Source of the DNA: Marasmius tenuissimus
Taxonomy: Eukaryota > Basidiomycota > Agaricomycetes > Agaricales > Marasmiaceae
Direction of reading: 5' to 3'
NCBI GenBank assembly: GCA_029532415.1
Contig: JAQOTA010000069.1
Coordinates: 1,302,001 to 1,366,000, forward strand
Length of the DNA: 64,000 bases
Shown here: one piece after another, positions 33,033-42,837 of the stretch
Position numbering within the stretch: position 1 is the stretch's first letter
Layout of the letters: every line of letters starts with the position of its first letter
Translations under genes and position numbers: made by a program
Notes under the pieces: generated by a model
The model's database searches: none
Seen by the model: the letters and a program-made list of their open reading frames with translations, nothing else
What the model was told of the DNA's origin: nothing

Positions 33033-35264
33033 TCAGTCGAATTCCGGGAAGTTCTTAGTATGCTTCCGAGCTTTATCCAGAGCCTTGTCTGAACAATGTC
33101 CGAAACATCTGTGTAGAACCTTGTAGTCAACTTTATCCATCGTTGACTTGGCCATTAAGCTACGAGCAGAGGCTTTCTGCGAGCTAACCCAATAAATGGT
33201 TTGACCAGGAATGAGCGGGTAAGATACCAATAACTGGCGTCGACCCTTTTGATAAAAAGCCAATTTGCTAGACGATCCGCGTACTTGCAGACCACCTTGC
33301 AAGAATTCTCCAAGCGAGAGAAGTCGAATTGACAGAAGCGGAACATAATAGACAGGATAGAGTCGCGTAATGCGTTCCTCCATACGACTGTCAGATCCTT
33401 CAACAGAATGAGAGATGAACACAGTCCCTTTCCCCTTGATTTGGATAGGGTTGTCCTTCTGTGCAGTGTTTAGCTGCGGTCCATTATTCATGGGTTCGTA
33501 CTCGGCAAAATCTTCAAGATCATAAGTAAAGTGCAATGAAGCACCTGAATTGACGATCCACTCTTGCGAGTTTCCAGTTGCTCTCTTTCCCTTACAATCA
33601 GCACATGTGGCAAAGTGATCACCAATATATTGCACAAATTTCATACGGGACACGATATCCAAACTACTACATTTAGAAGCGGCTAATAAAGCGGTGCACT
33701 GTAGGTTCGTATCAGTGTTAGAAGAAAGACTGAGATAAGGCACTTGCCTGTCATCGTCAGATTCCTCAGATCCGATGGAGACTGAATCGTACTCAACATT
33801 GTCGGAAAAACCAGCGGCATCTGCAATCTTGCTGTCAACATCCATGGCACTTCCACTCGCAATCTCTGTACATAAAGAATCGTTTACAGCGTTCAATGCA
33901 ATACGATCTTCACGCTCAGAGTCGGAGTCCTCATAGAAAGAATCATAGAGGTCGTAAACCTTCTCAACGCTCTTAGCACGCTTTGCAGGTGGAGCAGTGG
34001 AGAAGGGACCATCAATACGATGCTTGAGGGAGGAAGAGGAAGCAGCCGCATATCCCTGTTCCATAGGTTCAAGGATGTGGGCATACTTGGGAACACCAAG
34101 ACGATCGGCAAGACTGTGAGCAGCCTGAGCATTCTCAAAAACAGTACCACCAGAAGTAGCACCGGAGAAACGCTGCATGTGGAGTGGATCCCGGGATCGG
34201 TCCGCGGGATGTACGACAGATGGAGTATCAGGAACGATGGGTGGTGAGGAGATGGACAAATGAGAGAGGGAAGCGATGTGAGAATGACCCTTGTGTGAGG
34301 AGTCACCCTTGTTGTCCTGAGAATCACCCTTCTTCTTCCTGCCACGTCGGTTATTCTTCTTCTTCTGGTCATTGTCGTTCTTAGACTGGTTGTTATTGTT
34401 AGACGTCGACGAAGGAGGGTTAGACTGTTGGTTAAACTTCGGGTCCTTGTCCTTCTTCTTGACAGAAGAGATGCGTGACGCGAGAGGAGCGGGTTTCCGG
34501 GATTCGTAGTGATTAATAACGGCATCACAAGCCACTTCAAAAGTAAGTTCAGCTGGTGATTTACCATTGGTAGCGAATTCACGAGCGTTGGCCCATGACT
34601 GTGGAATGATAGATAGGAGGAGCATGGCTCTGACAAGAGTAGGAAGATCGATCTGAGCTTCAGTGAGCTGGCCGAATAGGAGTTCGAGTTTAGCAATCTT
34701 GGGGACGGGGTTACCACCGGACAAACGAAACTCCATGACCGACTTGAAGTCAGCCCAGACAGATACAGAAGTCTGTTGACCATAACAAGCCTTGATCTTC
34801 TCTCAAGCGTTCCAAGCCGTATCATCATCCTTGATAATACTCTGCACGGCAATGGTGGTGGTGGCACGTAGTGCACCCATGGCCTTGAATTCATACTTCT
34901 TCCAACGTCAATTATCCTTTTCATACCTGATAAGATCCTTCTCATACCTCTCCAAAGCGTTAGCATACTGCTCCAGGTCCTTAGCATACTGCTGCATCTG
35001 AGCATCAGTAGGAGAGACCGTCTCTGTACGTGTAGTCGCTTCAGTTGTAGTTGTAGCAGCAACAGTGACAGTGCGAGTAGTTGCTTTCGGTTCAGTCGGT
35101 TCGGTAGGTTTGTCGGGTTCATCAGGTTCAGGATCGTTGTTGGTGTAGTGGTCGTAGAACTCATTGATCATGGCATAGGTACCAAGACCCTTGGACCACT
35201 TGCGCCAGTTGACACCGCTGAAGACCTCAACGGTGGGGATTAGGGTAGACATAACAGGAGCCAT
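33033..35264 (-). pseudogene. Copia A gag and protease, interrupted by TGA codons
   Basis: The likely start is MAPVMSTLIP (35264) or the inner Met at 35252. Gag has the usual FSGVNWRKW motif. In-frame TGA codons fall at 34908-34910, 34803-34805 and 33033-33035, with the same frame resuming each time. The nucleocapsid part lacks a CCHC knuckle and instead has a Lys/Asn/Arg-rich tract (QKKKNNRRGRKKKGD). The protease site reads VNSGASLHFT, with Asn where copia proteases have the catalytic Asp (DSGA). The region after it has the copia pre-integrase motif (HRCFGHCSDKAL) and CRGCAEGK. As written the protein cannot be made without readthrough. Confidence 0.88.
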
Positions 35265-35580
35265 AGCAATCTGGAGTAATAAAACAACGATCAGCATAGG
35301 TTCATCATCATAGGCAATGACAAAATAAATCACTGCACGGTCAACGGCGATAGCCATCAATCGTTGTTGAGGACACAGTCCACCATCGTCAAACATCAAT
35401 GAAGATGTCGACTTCACAGGTCCAGAACTGGTGTTAACGGTCTGCCCATCACGACAGCAATTAAGCAGTCACGATGGTTATCGAGTGCAACGACCACAAT
35501 AGCGCATCATCATAGGCAGCACACAATAAAGGTGCACATCCTAGAGAGCTGCCATTGCAGGGCACATTGACAGGGCACCA

Positions 35581-35592
35581 GGGCCCATAACC
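35581..35592 (-). other. Primer binding site of copia A
   Basis: Directly inside the 5' LTR the minus strand reads GGTTATGGGCCC. This is complementary to the anticodon stem-loop of initiator tRNA-Met (GGGCCCAUAACC), as in the Drosophila copia half-tRNA primer. The initiator tRNA match is from memory. Confidence 0.75.
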
Positions 35593-35834
35593 TGTTGAGG
35601 CAGAGGTCCTGCCCACGCAGTGGCAGCATGGGACAGACTAGCTCACCTGGAGATAGGCTCAGAGGCAGCAACGAGAGTAGTAAAAGTACTGGTATTGCAT
35701 GTAGATACAGAGCTACTTATATACTATACAGAGGTGGCTGTATCTTCTATAACAGGAGTGACTAGGAATAGCATAGATCATAGTAAAACGATTGAAGCAT
35801 ATATGCGGCCCGATACAGCGGTCCATATATCCGG
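35593..35834 (-). repeat. Copia A 5' LTR, main part
   Basis: First 242 bases, in plus-strand order, of a 258-bp LTR. The last 16 bases lie at 38537-38552 beyond element C, giving the same length as the other LTR. Confidence 0.9.
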
Positions 35835-35969
35835 TGTAGCGCCTGCTATTAAAAAGCAGCTTCGGAGCCTTGTTTTGTGCGATTTTAGCATAAAACAGAT
35901 AAGAAATGACTAGGTAATACGAGTACTAGAGCGAGTCCTGAGCGGCTAGTAAAAGGCTCAGATCCTAGC

Positions 35970-36008
35970 ATAAGGAGAGAATAGCGCCTCGGAGGCGTCT
36001 CTCCTTAT
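35970..36008. repeat. Hairpin in element C
   Basis: Arms ATAAGGAGAGA and TCTCTCCTTAT flank a palindromic core GCCTCGGAGGC that is itself a variant of the element's repeated motif. The same hairpin is present, slightly decayed, near 57040-57080 in copy 2. Confidence 0.8.
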
Positions 36009-36308
36009 CTCTGAAAACTGTAGGAGTCGTATAACTGACGAAGGTATCACTTCGGAGGCACGACTAGGACCTGTAGTCATAACAAGGGAATATCTCCAGT
36101 GGCTCGGAGGCATCGTACTAGGGATTAGAATAACAGAATCAGACTTGACGAAGACCCGTACTAGTAGGAATAGACAGAGGAGGTCACAGCGGAAGCATGG
36201 ATGGTCGGAAAGCGAGACTAAGTCGAGCCTCAGAAGCTTGGTATAAGGTCGAGGCCTCGCTTTGGAGGCATGATTGATTCAAGTATACTAGGTATACTAC
36301 AGGTTACG

Positions 36309-37000
36309 CTAGTCATCCATATTGGCTAGAGCTACCTCATCCCAACCGAAGTAATTATCTACGTCGGAATCTTCAGGATAATAAGAATCAATGAAGGTTT
36401 CATGATCTAGATAATCGGTATAGAATGGATCGCATAAAATAGGATTATAGAAAGAAAAGGATCGAGAGAGCCAACGACCCATGACAGGGGAATACTGGAA
36501 GAACGAGAGCTTGGTATAGTCAAGCTTTGGAGGTGCTGGGCACTCAGCACAGCTGACGACGGCGTCGATCCAAGCGTTGACGGCTCCAGGAGTACGAGCG
36601 GTTTTGAAGTCGAGGAATCCCACTCGAGCAATGGACTCGGCGACCATGTCGATGATAGACCTGGCGTCATGAGGAATGAAGTGGTCAAAGGTGTCCTCGC
36701 AGAGATAGATTTCGTCCTGGATCATGTCGTAACGAATCACGTAGCCCCAGTAGACGGATCTGTGGCGACTGAGGAAGAACTGCTGGATGATTCCGAGGAT
36801 AGCTTCTCGTTCTGCGTCGAGTGGAATGGGTAGGATGACGCGGCGCTCCTTGATCTTATCAGAGTAATCTTCTGGATACCACCAGAGCTTATACAACTCT
36901 GGAGAGGAAGTCAGAAGGCCGCCTCGGAATCTAGAAAGTAGAAAGGCTTACTATAGAGTAAGTTGCGAAAGTGGTCTTCAATGTTATGCAAGCGTGCCAT
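36309..37000 (-). CDS. Element C orphan protein (about 210 residues)
   Basis: Family not recognised. Exon 1 starts at 37000 (MARLHNIEDHFRNLLY), then a GTAAG..CTCCAG intron of about 60 bases, then the main exon beginning ..LYKLWWYPEDYSDKIKERR. The protein is acidic and rich in aromatic residues. It includes HRSVYWGYVIRYDMIQDE, a Cys pair in VVSCAECPAPPK, and ends WDEVALANMDD. There is no DDE pattern, zinc finger or helix-turn-helix that I can see. Copy 2 (56046-56740) preserves the same frame and splice sites but has two stops. The gene sits near one end of the element and is the only long frame shared by both copies. It may be a transposition accessory protein or a captured host gene. Confidence 0.7.
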
Positions 37001-37149
37001 AGTACGCTCGGGGAAAAGTAAGCAAGGAATTGGGACAACCTAGCACTTGCTTTTACTGACCTCTGGACTGGCCGCTGAAATGGAAATTTTACTTCGGAAA
37101 CTAGGAAATTAGCGCTTCGGAGGCGTGGATCCGAACCAGGCACTGGGCG

Positions 37150-37404
37150 CTAAACAATGATCGAGAAGTGATCGAAGGAGTTGCACCGTCGAGGTACCTC
37201 CCGTATACTCGTACATGGAGATATTGACTGTACTAAGGGCATAGTTGGTGCTGGTGGCAAAACACAGTGCTCAACTGCACTGGGAGGCAAGGGACTGGAA
37301 AGAAAGGAATGGTGTACCAAAGAATCGAGTAGGAGTTCTGGCTGAACCATTGAACTATTACCCGGTATCCGAGGCACCAAGATTGGATATAGTGGGGCGG
37401 CCAT
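37150..37404 (-). CDS. Possible second small ORF of element C
   Basis: 84 codons (..PSAVEHCVLPPAPTMPLVQ.., ending ..FDHFSIIV). The C-terminal 50 or so residues are conserved in frame at about 55740-55896 in copy 2. The start differs between copies and no domain is recognised. It may be a real short peptide, an exon of the larger gene, or simply conserved element DNA. Confidence 0.3.
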   Translation of the reverse strand: MAAPLYPILVPRIPGNSSMVQPELLLDSLVHHSFLSSPLPPSAVEHCVLPPAPTMPLVQSISPCTSIREVPRRCNSFDHFSIIV

Positions 37405-38536
37405 ATGGATGGCAGGACCTCAGAATTATCCGGGCTATGGAAGGACATCGACCTGGCTATGAACGACTGGATAACTCCATGAATATAGGCATCTAGTAGC
37501 ACTTCGGAGGCACGTACTTGGCTTCAGACGAAGGGAGTATATGCTTCGGAGGCAGACAGAACAGGATGACCTCTGACGATTGAAGGGTCTAGAACCGGAG
37601 AATCAATGCTGCGGAGGCAGATAGGCAGAACGGAACCATCGATAGGAGAGACCCGGAAGAAAAGAATGTTAGAGAATGTTCGAGGCTGATGATACTTCCG
37701 AAGCAAATTATTGGTTTTGACTTTGGGGTTCAAAAGCGTAGATTAAACACAAAACTCTCCAAGTATATTCCAAAGTAGGTAGTTTATGCCTCCGAGGCAT
37801 GGTTTATTCGATATTTGTACAATTAGGTAGAATTAGAGCCTCCTAGGGTATATAAGCAGTGGGGTTTTCATCAAGAATCCCCAAGCAATCCGTACGATTA
37901 GTATTCAGAGGATACGAAGCTATTCCACTTGTTGGGTAGTCAGTTGACTCGGGAGCGCTTCTGGAGAGACATTAGAACGGAATAGAACTTTGTTTGCCCA
38001 AACCTAGAAAATCCATTGAACACTTGCTTGACCTTGACTTTGCATTGTTTGTCTGCGACGCCGACTTGACTGGCTAAGCTATTGTTGAACCTCCGAAGCT
38101 AATTGAGCTGAGGATATTGTTCGCCGTTGACAGTTGGTCTTCGGTCATTGACAGACTTGATTGGAGTCTTATTGCCATTGTTCGATTTGATTGTCTTGTT
38201 GCCCCTCGCTGTTCGAGTGGTTCTGAAGCTAGTTGAAGCCTAAGAACGCACTTCCGAAGCACCAAACAAACTCTACACTCCCGAAACAACCTATAAACCT
38301 CTCTTCCGAACCCCACTTTTGACCTCCGAACTGGTTTCAGAGGCGAAGCTACCTTAGTTGGATAGTTTCTTGAGTCAGATTTCCTTCAGCCTACTATTGC
38401 AGTCTGGCTAAGAGCGGAACCTACGATCAACGCCGATCCCCGATTCCCGCACCCTTCAGCTACACTCTTGAGTGTTGGGAGGATTTGACCTACGAGTTAG
38501 ATTTTATTATACACCGCGAGTGGCGCTTTACACCGG

Positions 38537-38552
38537 TAGTCCGGATTCAACA
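38537..38552 (-). repeat. Copia A 5' LTR, last 16 bases
   Basis: The remaining LTR terminus (..GGATTCAACA), separated from its main part by element C. Confidence 0.85.
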
Positions 38553-39180
38553 CGGTCTGGTCCAGGTTCGGTCCGGTTTACCCAGATCGGTTCAGACTGA
38601 ACCGTTGGACATATCTGGTCCGGTTCTAGAACCAGTGGAACTGGTTTGACTGTGGTTCGGCCAGGATTTTTTTCTGCGCAGACACTTTGGCGTTCTGTGT
38701 ATTTATACCATGTAACTGAGTTTGATCATAGTCAACTTGAGTGAATTTACCTCTGTAACAATAGAAATGGGAGAAAACCTCAAGAAAGTCAACATTTGAC
38801 TCACCATCACATGACAACCCACTGGTGGGTCAATTTTCCCATGCCTCGTTGCCGGCGCTTGTAGCGGCAGACCTGTCTCTACTAGCGCCGGTGAGCTCAG
38901 ACGTGGGGGGAAAGTCACAAACTTCAATGTCAAAGTTTTTTTTTTCAATTCTTGTTAGTCCACATATTTTGTCTTACCCAATGTCTCTATTTGAGTGGGT
39001 ACTGGCAAAAAAACCACAATTTTTGAAATTTGGGGTAGACCGAGGTTGAACCGGTTAATGACTGGCAAAAACTGAACCGGGGGTACGGTTATTTTCAGAA
39101 CCGTTTTGGTCCCTGGTCCGGTTCTGGTTCTGTCTCAAACCATCAAACCGATGGTTCAGACCGAACCATTGGCAACACTA
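38553..39180. mobile_element. hAT-like element, right part
   Basis: Continues from 29763 after copia A. It is rich in ggttc/gaacc words that form internal inverted repeats. The right terminus reads CCGAACCATTGGCAACACTA, inverted relative to the left end. The full pre-insertion element would be about 655 bp. No transposase frame was seen, so it is non-autonomous. Confidence 0.75.
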
Positions 39181-39188
39181 GACCCGCA

Positions 39189-39287
39189 ATCTGCCACACC
39201 CGCCCAAAAATCAAGTCCCTCCATTGCCGGGCCTCATGCCATACCATATTTACCTGAAAGCCAACACAGTGCACCTCCAGCTGCTGG
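39189..39287 (+). pseudogene. Old exon split by transposons, right part
   Basis: Continues the frame of 29520-29731 (..SATPAQKSSPSIAGPHAIPYL.., ..SAPPAA) until copia B at 39288. After removing B the sequence continues as GG then gtgacc at 48749, which could be an intron donor or lead to a TGA. Confidence 0.4.
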
Positions 39288-39805
39288 TGATGAGCCAGCA
39301 TAGTTAAAGTGCACAGTGGGTATAACGAAGTAAACCTCACATGGGTAATACACAGAGTGTTCTTGTAGTCTTGAAATGCTTGAGAAGAGGTGATAATCGA
39401 GTAGATTGTCCTAAGGCTTAAGGCCTTTCGTCCAGTCTTTTATACATAAGTTTCTGGTACATGTAATGAGTATTACACTAACTGAAACTACTACTAGAAG
39501 TAGGTATTCGGCCCTAAAGGCGTAAAAGACATTAGTACTGTGTAAGTACTTCTACCATGAATGGTAGTATGCTTGGTGAGCATAGTTGTGTTTGCCTCAT
39601 GTATTGGAGGCTCTACTTATGCTATTGGATAGCGACTGTCTATAGTGTCATATATGATGAAACTAGATGTACATAGTAAGATACGTAGACAGAGACGTAG
39701 TACTTGCATGAGGACGCAAGTGTTCTAGAGGCGTAGCTCTATAAATAGTGTGACGCGTAAACAACACGTCAACAGTGTATCACATGATTTCCATCATGTT
39801 CAACA
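39288..39805 (-). repeat. Copia B 3' LTR
   Basis: 518 bp, TGATGAGCC..TTCAACA on the plus strand. The minus strand carries TATTTATAG, a fair TATA box. Confidence 0.93.
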
Positions 39806-39857
39806 CTCCCCCTCACTAAGTTCATCATGCGATTATGGAACTAGTGAAATGTTAATC

Positions 39858-41501
39858 CTAAAGATTGCCTGAACAATTCGAACTTTGTTCTGCCAAGATT
39901 CTTCGTAAGAAGATCAGCAGGTTGTTTAGCAGTTTCAACAAAATAGATTCGAGTCTTTCCGTGTTCCACTGCTTCCCTGATGAAGTGGTATCGATTGTCA
40001 ATGTGTTTTGTTCTTTTATCAGTAGCTTCATTGCTGCTGAGAAAGATAGCTCCTTGGTTGTCGCTAACACATGGCACTGGGTGCAAGAACCCATAAGTTT
40101 CGGGAGAAACATAGGATTGATGTGAAAACTTATGCAGGGAAAATTTCCCGTGATTCCCGTGGCCCATGCAAGAGATATTTGAACCAAATTTGGTCTATAT
40201 GAGAGAGAAATCTGATAGAAAATCCAAACCTGGCATTTCCAACCCATATCTACCTGCTTTTGGTATTGAGTATCTCTTTCTTTTGTTCCGCCACTTATGC
40301 CAAGATCTCCCCACATAAGGCTCAGCATCAATCTCACATATCTCAAAAAACTTATGCAATCCTGCACCCAGTGTGGAACTGATCGAATAGGGAAGTTCAA
40401 TTCGTTCATCAACGACTTCATCCAGCAAGCCTGACGTGTACAGTCAGATAGAGCCATATACTCTGCTTCCGTGGATGATAATGCAACTGTTTTCTGTTTC
40501 TGAGAGACCCAGCAAACTGGCGCATTGGCAAGCTTTACGATATATCCAGTCTGTGATCGACAATCATCTTTATCAGTTGCCCAATCAGAGTCAGCAAAGG
40601 CAAGTAGTCCTTGGTTGGATCTACCATCGTAAATGAGTTCATACTTTGCAGTGTGAACAAGGTATTTCACGATGTAAAGTGCCTTCTGGAGGTGTTCCTG
40701 ATTAGGATTAGCTCCATACTGTGACATTTTGATTACAGCAAAGGATATGTCTGGTCTCGTTCCGAGAGCCAAGTAAAGTAATGATCCGATAACTGATTGG
40801 AATCTATGCCTAATCTCGGGATTAACCTCCCCCTGGTTTTGGGTTGGGTTATAGCCTTCTGGCAAAGGCGTATATGCCGTCTTGGCGTTCAGAACTCCGA
40901 ATTTACGAATTATCTTTTCAAGATAGTCTCGCTGATCAAGGATCAGTCTGCGATTCTTCCGATCTCGAGTAATTCGCATTTGCAGAAATTCTGTTGGCTC
41001 GCCTAGATCTCGGCATTCCCAGATTTTCATGAATTCGCTTTTTAGTCTGTTGACAAGGTTGCGATCAGGACCCATAAATAAAGCATCGTCGACATAGACG
41101 ACGGCAATGACCATATTGCCATTCTTGTTGAAGACATATACGCTAGCATCGGATAAGCATCGTTTGAATCCCAGACGTTTCATGGATTCAGTACATTGAC
41201 GCCACCAGGCACGAGAAGCCTGTTTTAATCCGTACAATGCTTTGCGTAACCTCCAAACCTTGCTGGAGTCCGTAACGAAGCCTTCAGGTTGTTCCATGTA
41301 GATCTCCTCATCTAAGGCACCATAAAGAAATGCTGTTTTAACGTCTAGCGCAGAGATCTCCCAATCTTCAAGCGCTGCTAGTGCCAATAGAAGTCGTACG
41401 GTTTCGAATTGTACTACAGGAGAGAACAACTCGTTATAGTCTATCCCTTGTTTCTGCGAAAATCCTTTCGCAACAAGTTCGGCCATCAGACTTGATGTCA
41501 A
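39858..41501 (-). pseudogene. Copia B reverse transcriptase and RNase H, broken
   Basis: RT reads from VAKGFSQKQGIDYNELFSPV through the active site VVYVDDALFMG to RNase H (FADSDWATD, STEAEYMALSD). Near 41470-41500 the frame shifts relative to the integrase ORF because a few bases appear to be missing after KSDGR. RNase H is interrupted at 40075-40373 by a CACTG-ended MITE. Beyond it the frame resumes as PCVSDNQGAIFLSSNEATDK and ends ..FRQSLGLTFH at about 39841. Confidence 0.9.
40075..40373. mobile_element. CACTG-ended MITE in copia B
   Basis: 299 bp with inverted ends CACTGGGTGCA and TGCACCCAGTG, and a 3-bp target duplication TGG (40072-40074, 40374-40376). Similarity of the ends continues (CATAAGTTT..GAGA) for about 35 bases. 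CACTR termini with a 3-bp duplication suggest the CACTA/EnSpm group. It is too small to encode a transposase. Confidence 0.85.
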
Positions 41502-42759
41502 ATACCCAGCGGGATTTCACCGCTTTTCGGCCTTTGGGTAGTGTGACCACATCAAAGACGTTTCTATCTTTGAGTGATTGTAATTCCAGTCTGCATGCTG
41601 CTTCCCAAGATGGTCGTTCATCTTTAGGACGCTTCTGGACTTGTTTGTATGTCCATTCACGAACGTTATCATAACTAGTGGCTTGAAGACCATATAGTTG
41701 ATGACCGTTATTCAGCAAGTAAACCAAGTAATTTTCTCCCCCTTGCTGAGCAAGATCGCTCATATCGTCATCTGTATCCATAGGAGCAGCTGGATCAGGA
41801 ACCCTATTTGGTATTGTTTCAGGTTCATTTGTCGGATTAATCTGACTTTGCCAGCGTGCTTGAGAATCGATATCGCGTTCGATCTCAACAGGATGTCGAT
41901 TTCCGTAAACATTAAACGGACGGTTGGGAGTTACTCTATTTCTTGGAGGGTTTCTTCTGACAGCTGCTGGTGGAGGAGCTCGTAAGTTCTCCCACTCATC
42001 ATAGTCAGCTTGGCGAAAGCCAAAAGGATTTGTTCGTCCAGAAGAACCAGCAGACCGTGGATCCGGTCCATACTGATTAGGATTGTGATCGGAGCCTTTC
42101 GGTGATCCGAATCCATCAGTATTTGGATGATTGCCGTTGTGCACATCATCGCTTTTATCATCCGGGATAGGATCCAAGGGAGGATCTCCCCCAGGCTGAT
42201 GATCGTCATCATCTGATCCTGGTGGAGGTGGAGGATTGAAGAAATCATCATCATTGTGATGATCTTCATGGCCATCATATGGGTACGTTGGAAAGGGTAT
42301 AGACCGGACAGGTTTGTTGGTTTTATCAAACTCTATGGATCCAGGCACTTCTTTCTGACATTTAGGAAACCAGTTCTCATCGAAAACTGCTTGTGGAGTA
42401 ATGTATACAGAATTATTGGTTGTTCGAAAGAATCGATAAGCTTTTGATCCGCTCTCGTAACCAATAAAAATCATTGCTTCAGAGTGTGGAGCAAGCTTAT
42501 TTTTACGTTTCGGTATGTATGCATATGCGCCACAACCAAACGTCCTGAAGTATGAAACATCAGGCTTCTTATTTTCAAACAATTCAACTGGAGTTCTGTA
42601 TTTCCTTGAACGAATAGGAGTTCTATTGTAGATATGGACAGCTGTGAGAATTGCAAATTCCCACCAATTTTCAGGCGCACAAGCCTGAAAGCGCATAGCT
42701 TCAGATTTTTCTCGCAGTGTACGATTAAATCTTTCCGCTCGTCCATTCTGTTCATGCAC
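41434..42759 (-). pseudogene. Copia B integrase C-terminal part and linker
   Basis: In frame with the ORF above it across the TGA at 42838-42840. Contains the Glu motif EQNGRAERFNRT, then NRTPIRSRKYRTPVE, FGCGAYAYIPKRKN and an acidic Pro/Asp-rich linker. The RT fingers region starts at its end (KAVKSRWVFDIKSDGR), where the frame is lost. Confidence 0.88.
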
Positions 42760-42837
42760 GTTGGGAGAACCTCTTTGTGGAAATATTCCTAGAGAGTTAT
42801 ACCAATCCCATTGCTCATTTGAAAAGAATTCTCCCCC

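Larger units (their letters stand above)
35835..38532 (-). mobile_element. Element C copy 1: unrecognised transposon with TGTA..TACA ends
   Basis: 2698 bp inserted in the 5' LTR of copia A with a 4-bp target duplication CCGG (35831-35834 and 38533-38536). The ends form a short imperfect inverted repeat: TGTAGCGCC on the left and TGTAAAGCGCC read inward from the right. It has no long direct repeats, so it is not an LTR element. It holds one small spliced gene (36309-37000) and about 20 copies of a CTTCGGAGG-type motif. TGT..ACA ends with 4-bp duplications recall Ginger-type DNA transposons, but no integrase-like gene is present, so the class is an inference. A second copy is at 53746-57215. 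Confidence 0.85.
29764..38552 (-). mobile_element. Ty1/copia retrotransposon A
   Basis: Complete element on the minus strand with 5-bp target duplications CGGTC (29759-29763 and 38553-38557). Its LTRs are 258 bp, start TGTTGA and end TCAACA on either strand. The order on the minus strand is LTR, primer site, gag, protease, integrase, RT, RNase H, LTR. The polypurine tract (AAGGGGGAG) sits directly before the 3' LTR. Its 5' LTR is split by element C (35835-38532). Coding is broken by three in-frame TGA codons. Confidence 0.93.

Noticed and set aside
33893..35164. 423-codon minus-strand frame overlapping copia A gag
   Set aside because: Ser/Thr/Leu/Arg-rich shadow in another frame of gag; the gag frame carries the recognisable motifs.
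35835..38532. Element C as an LTR or solo LTR (it begins TG and ends CA)
   Set aside because: The target duplication is 4 bp, the ends are inverted rather than direct repeats, it contains a spliced gene, and no related internal retroelement sequence is adjacent.
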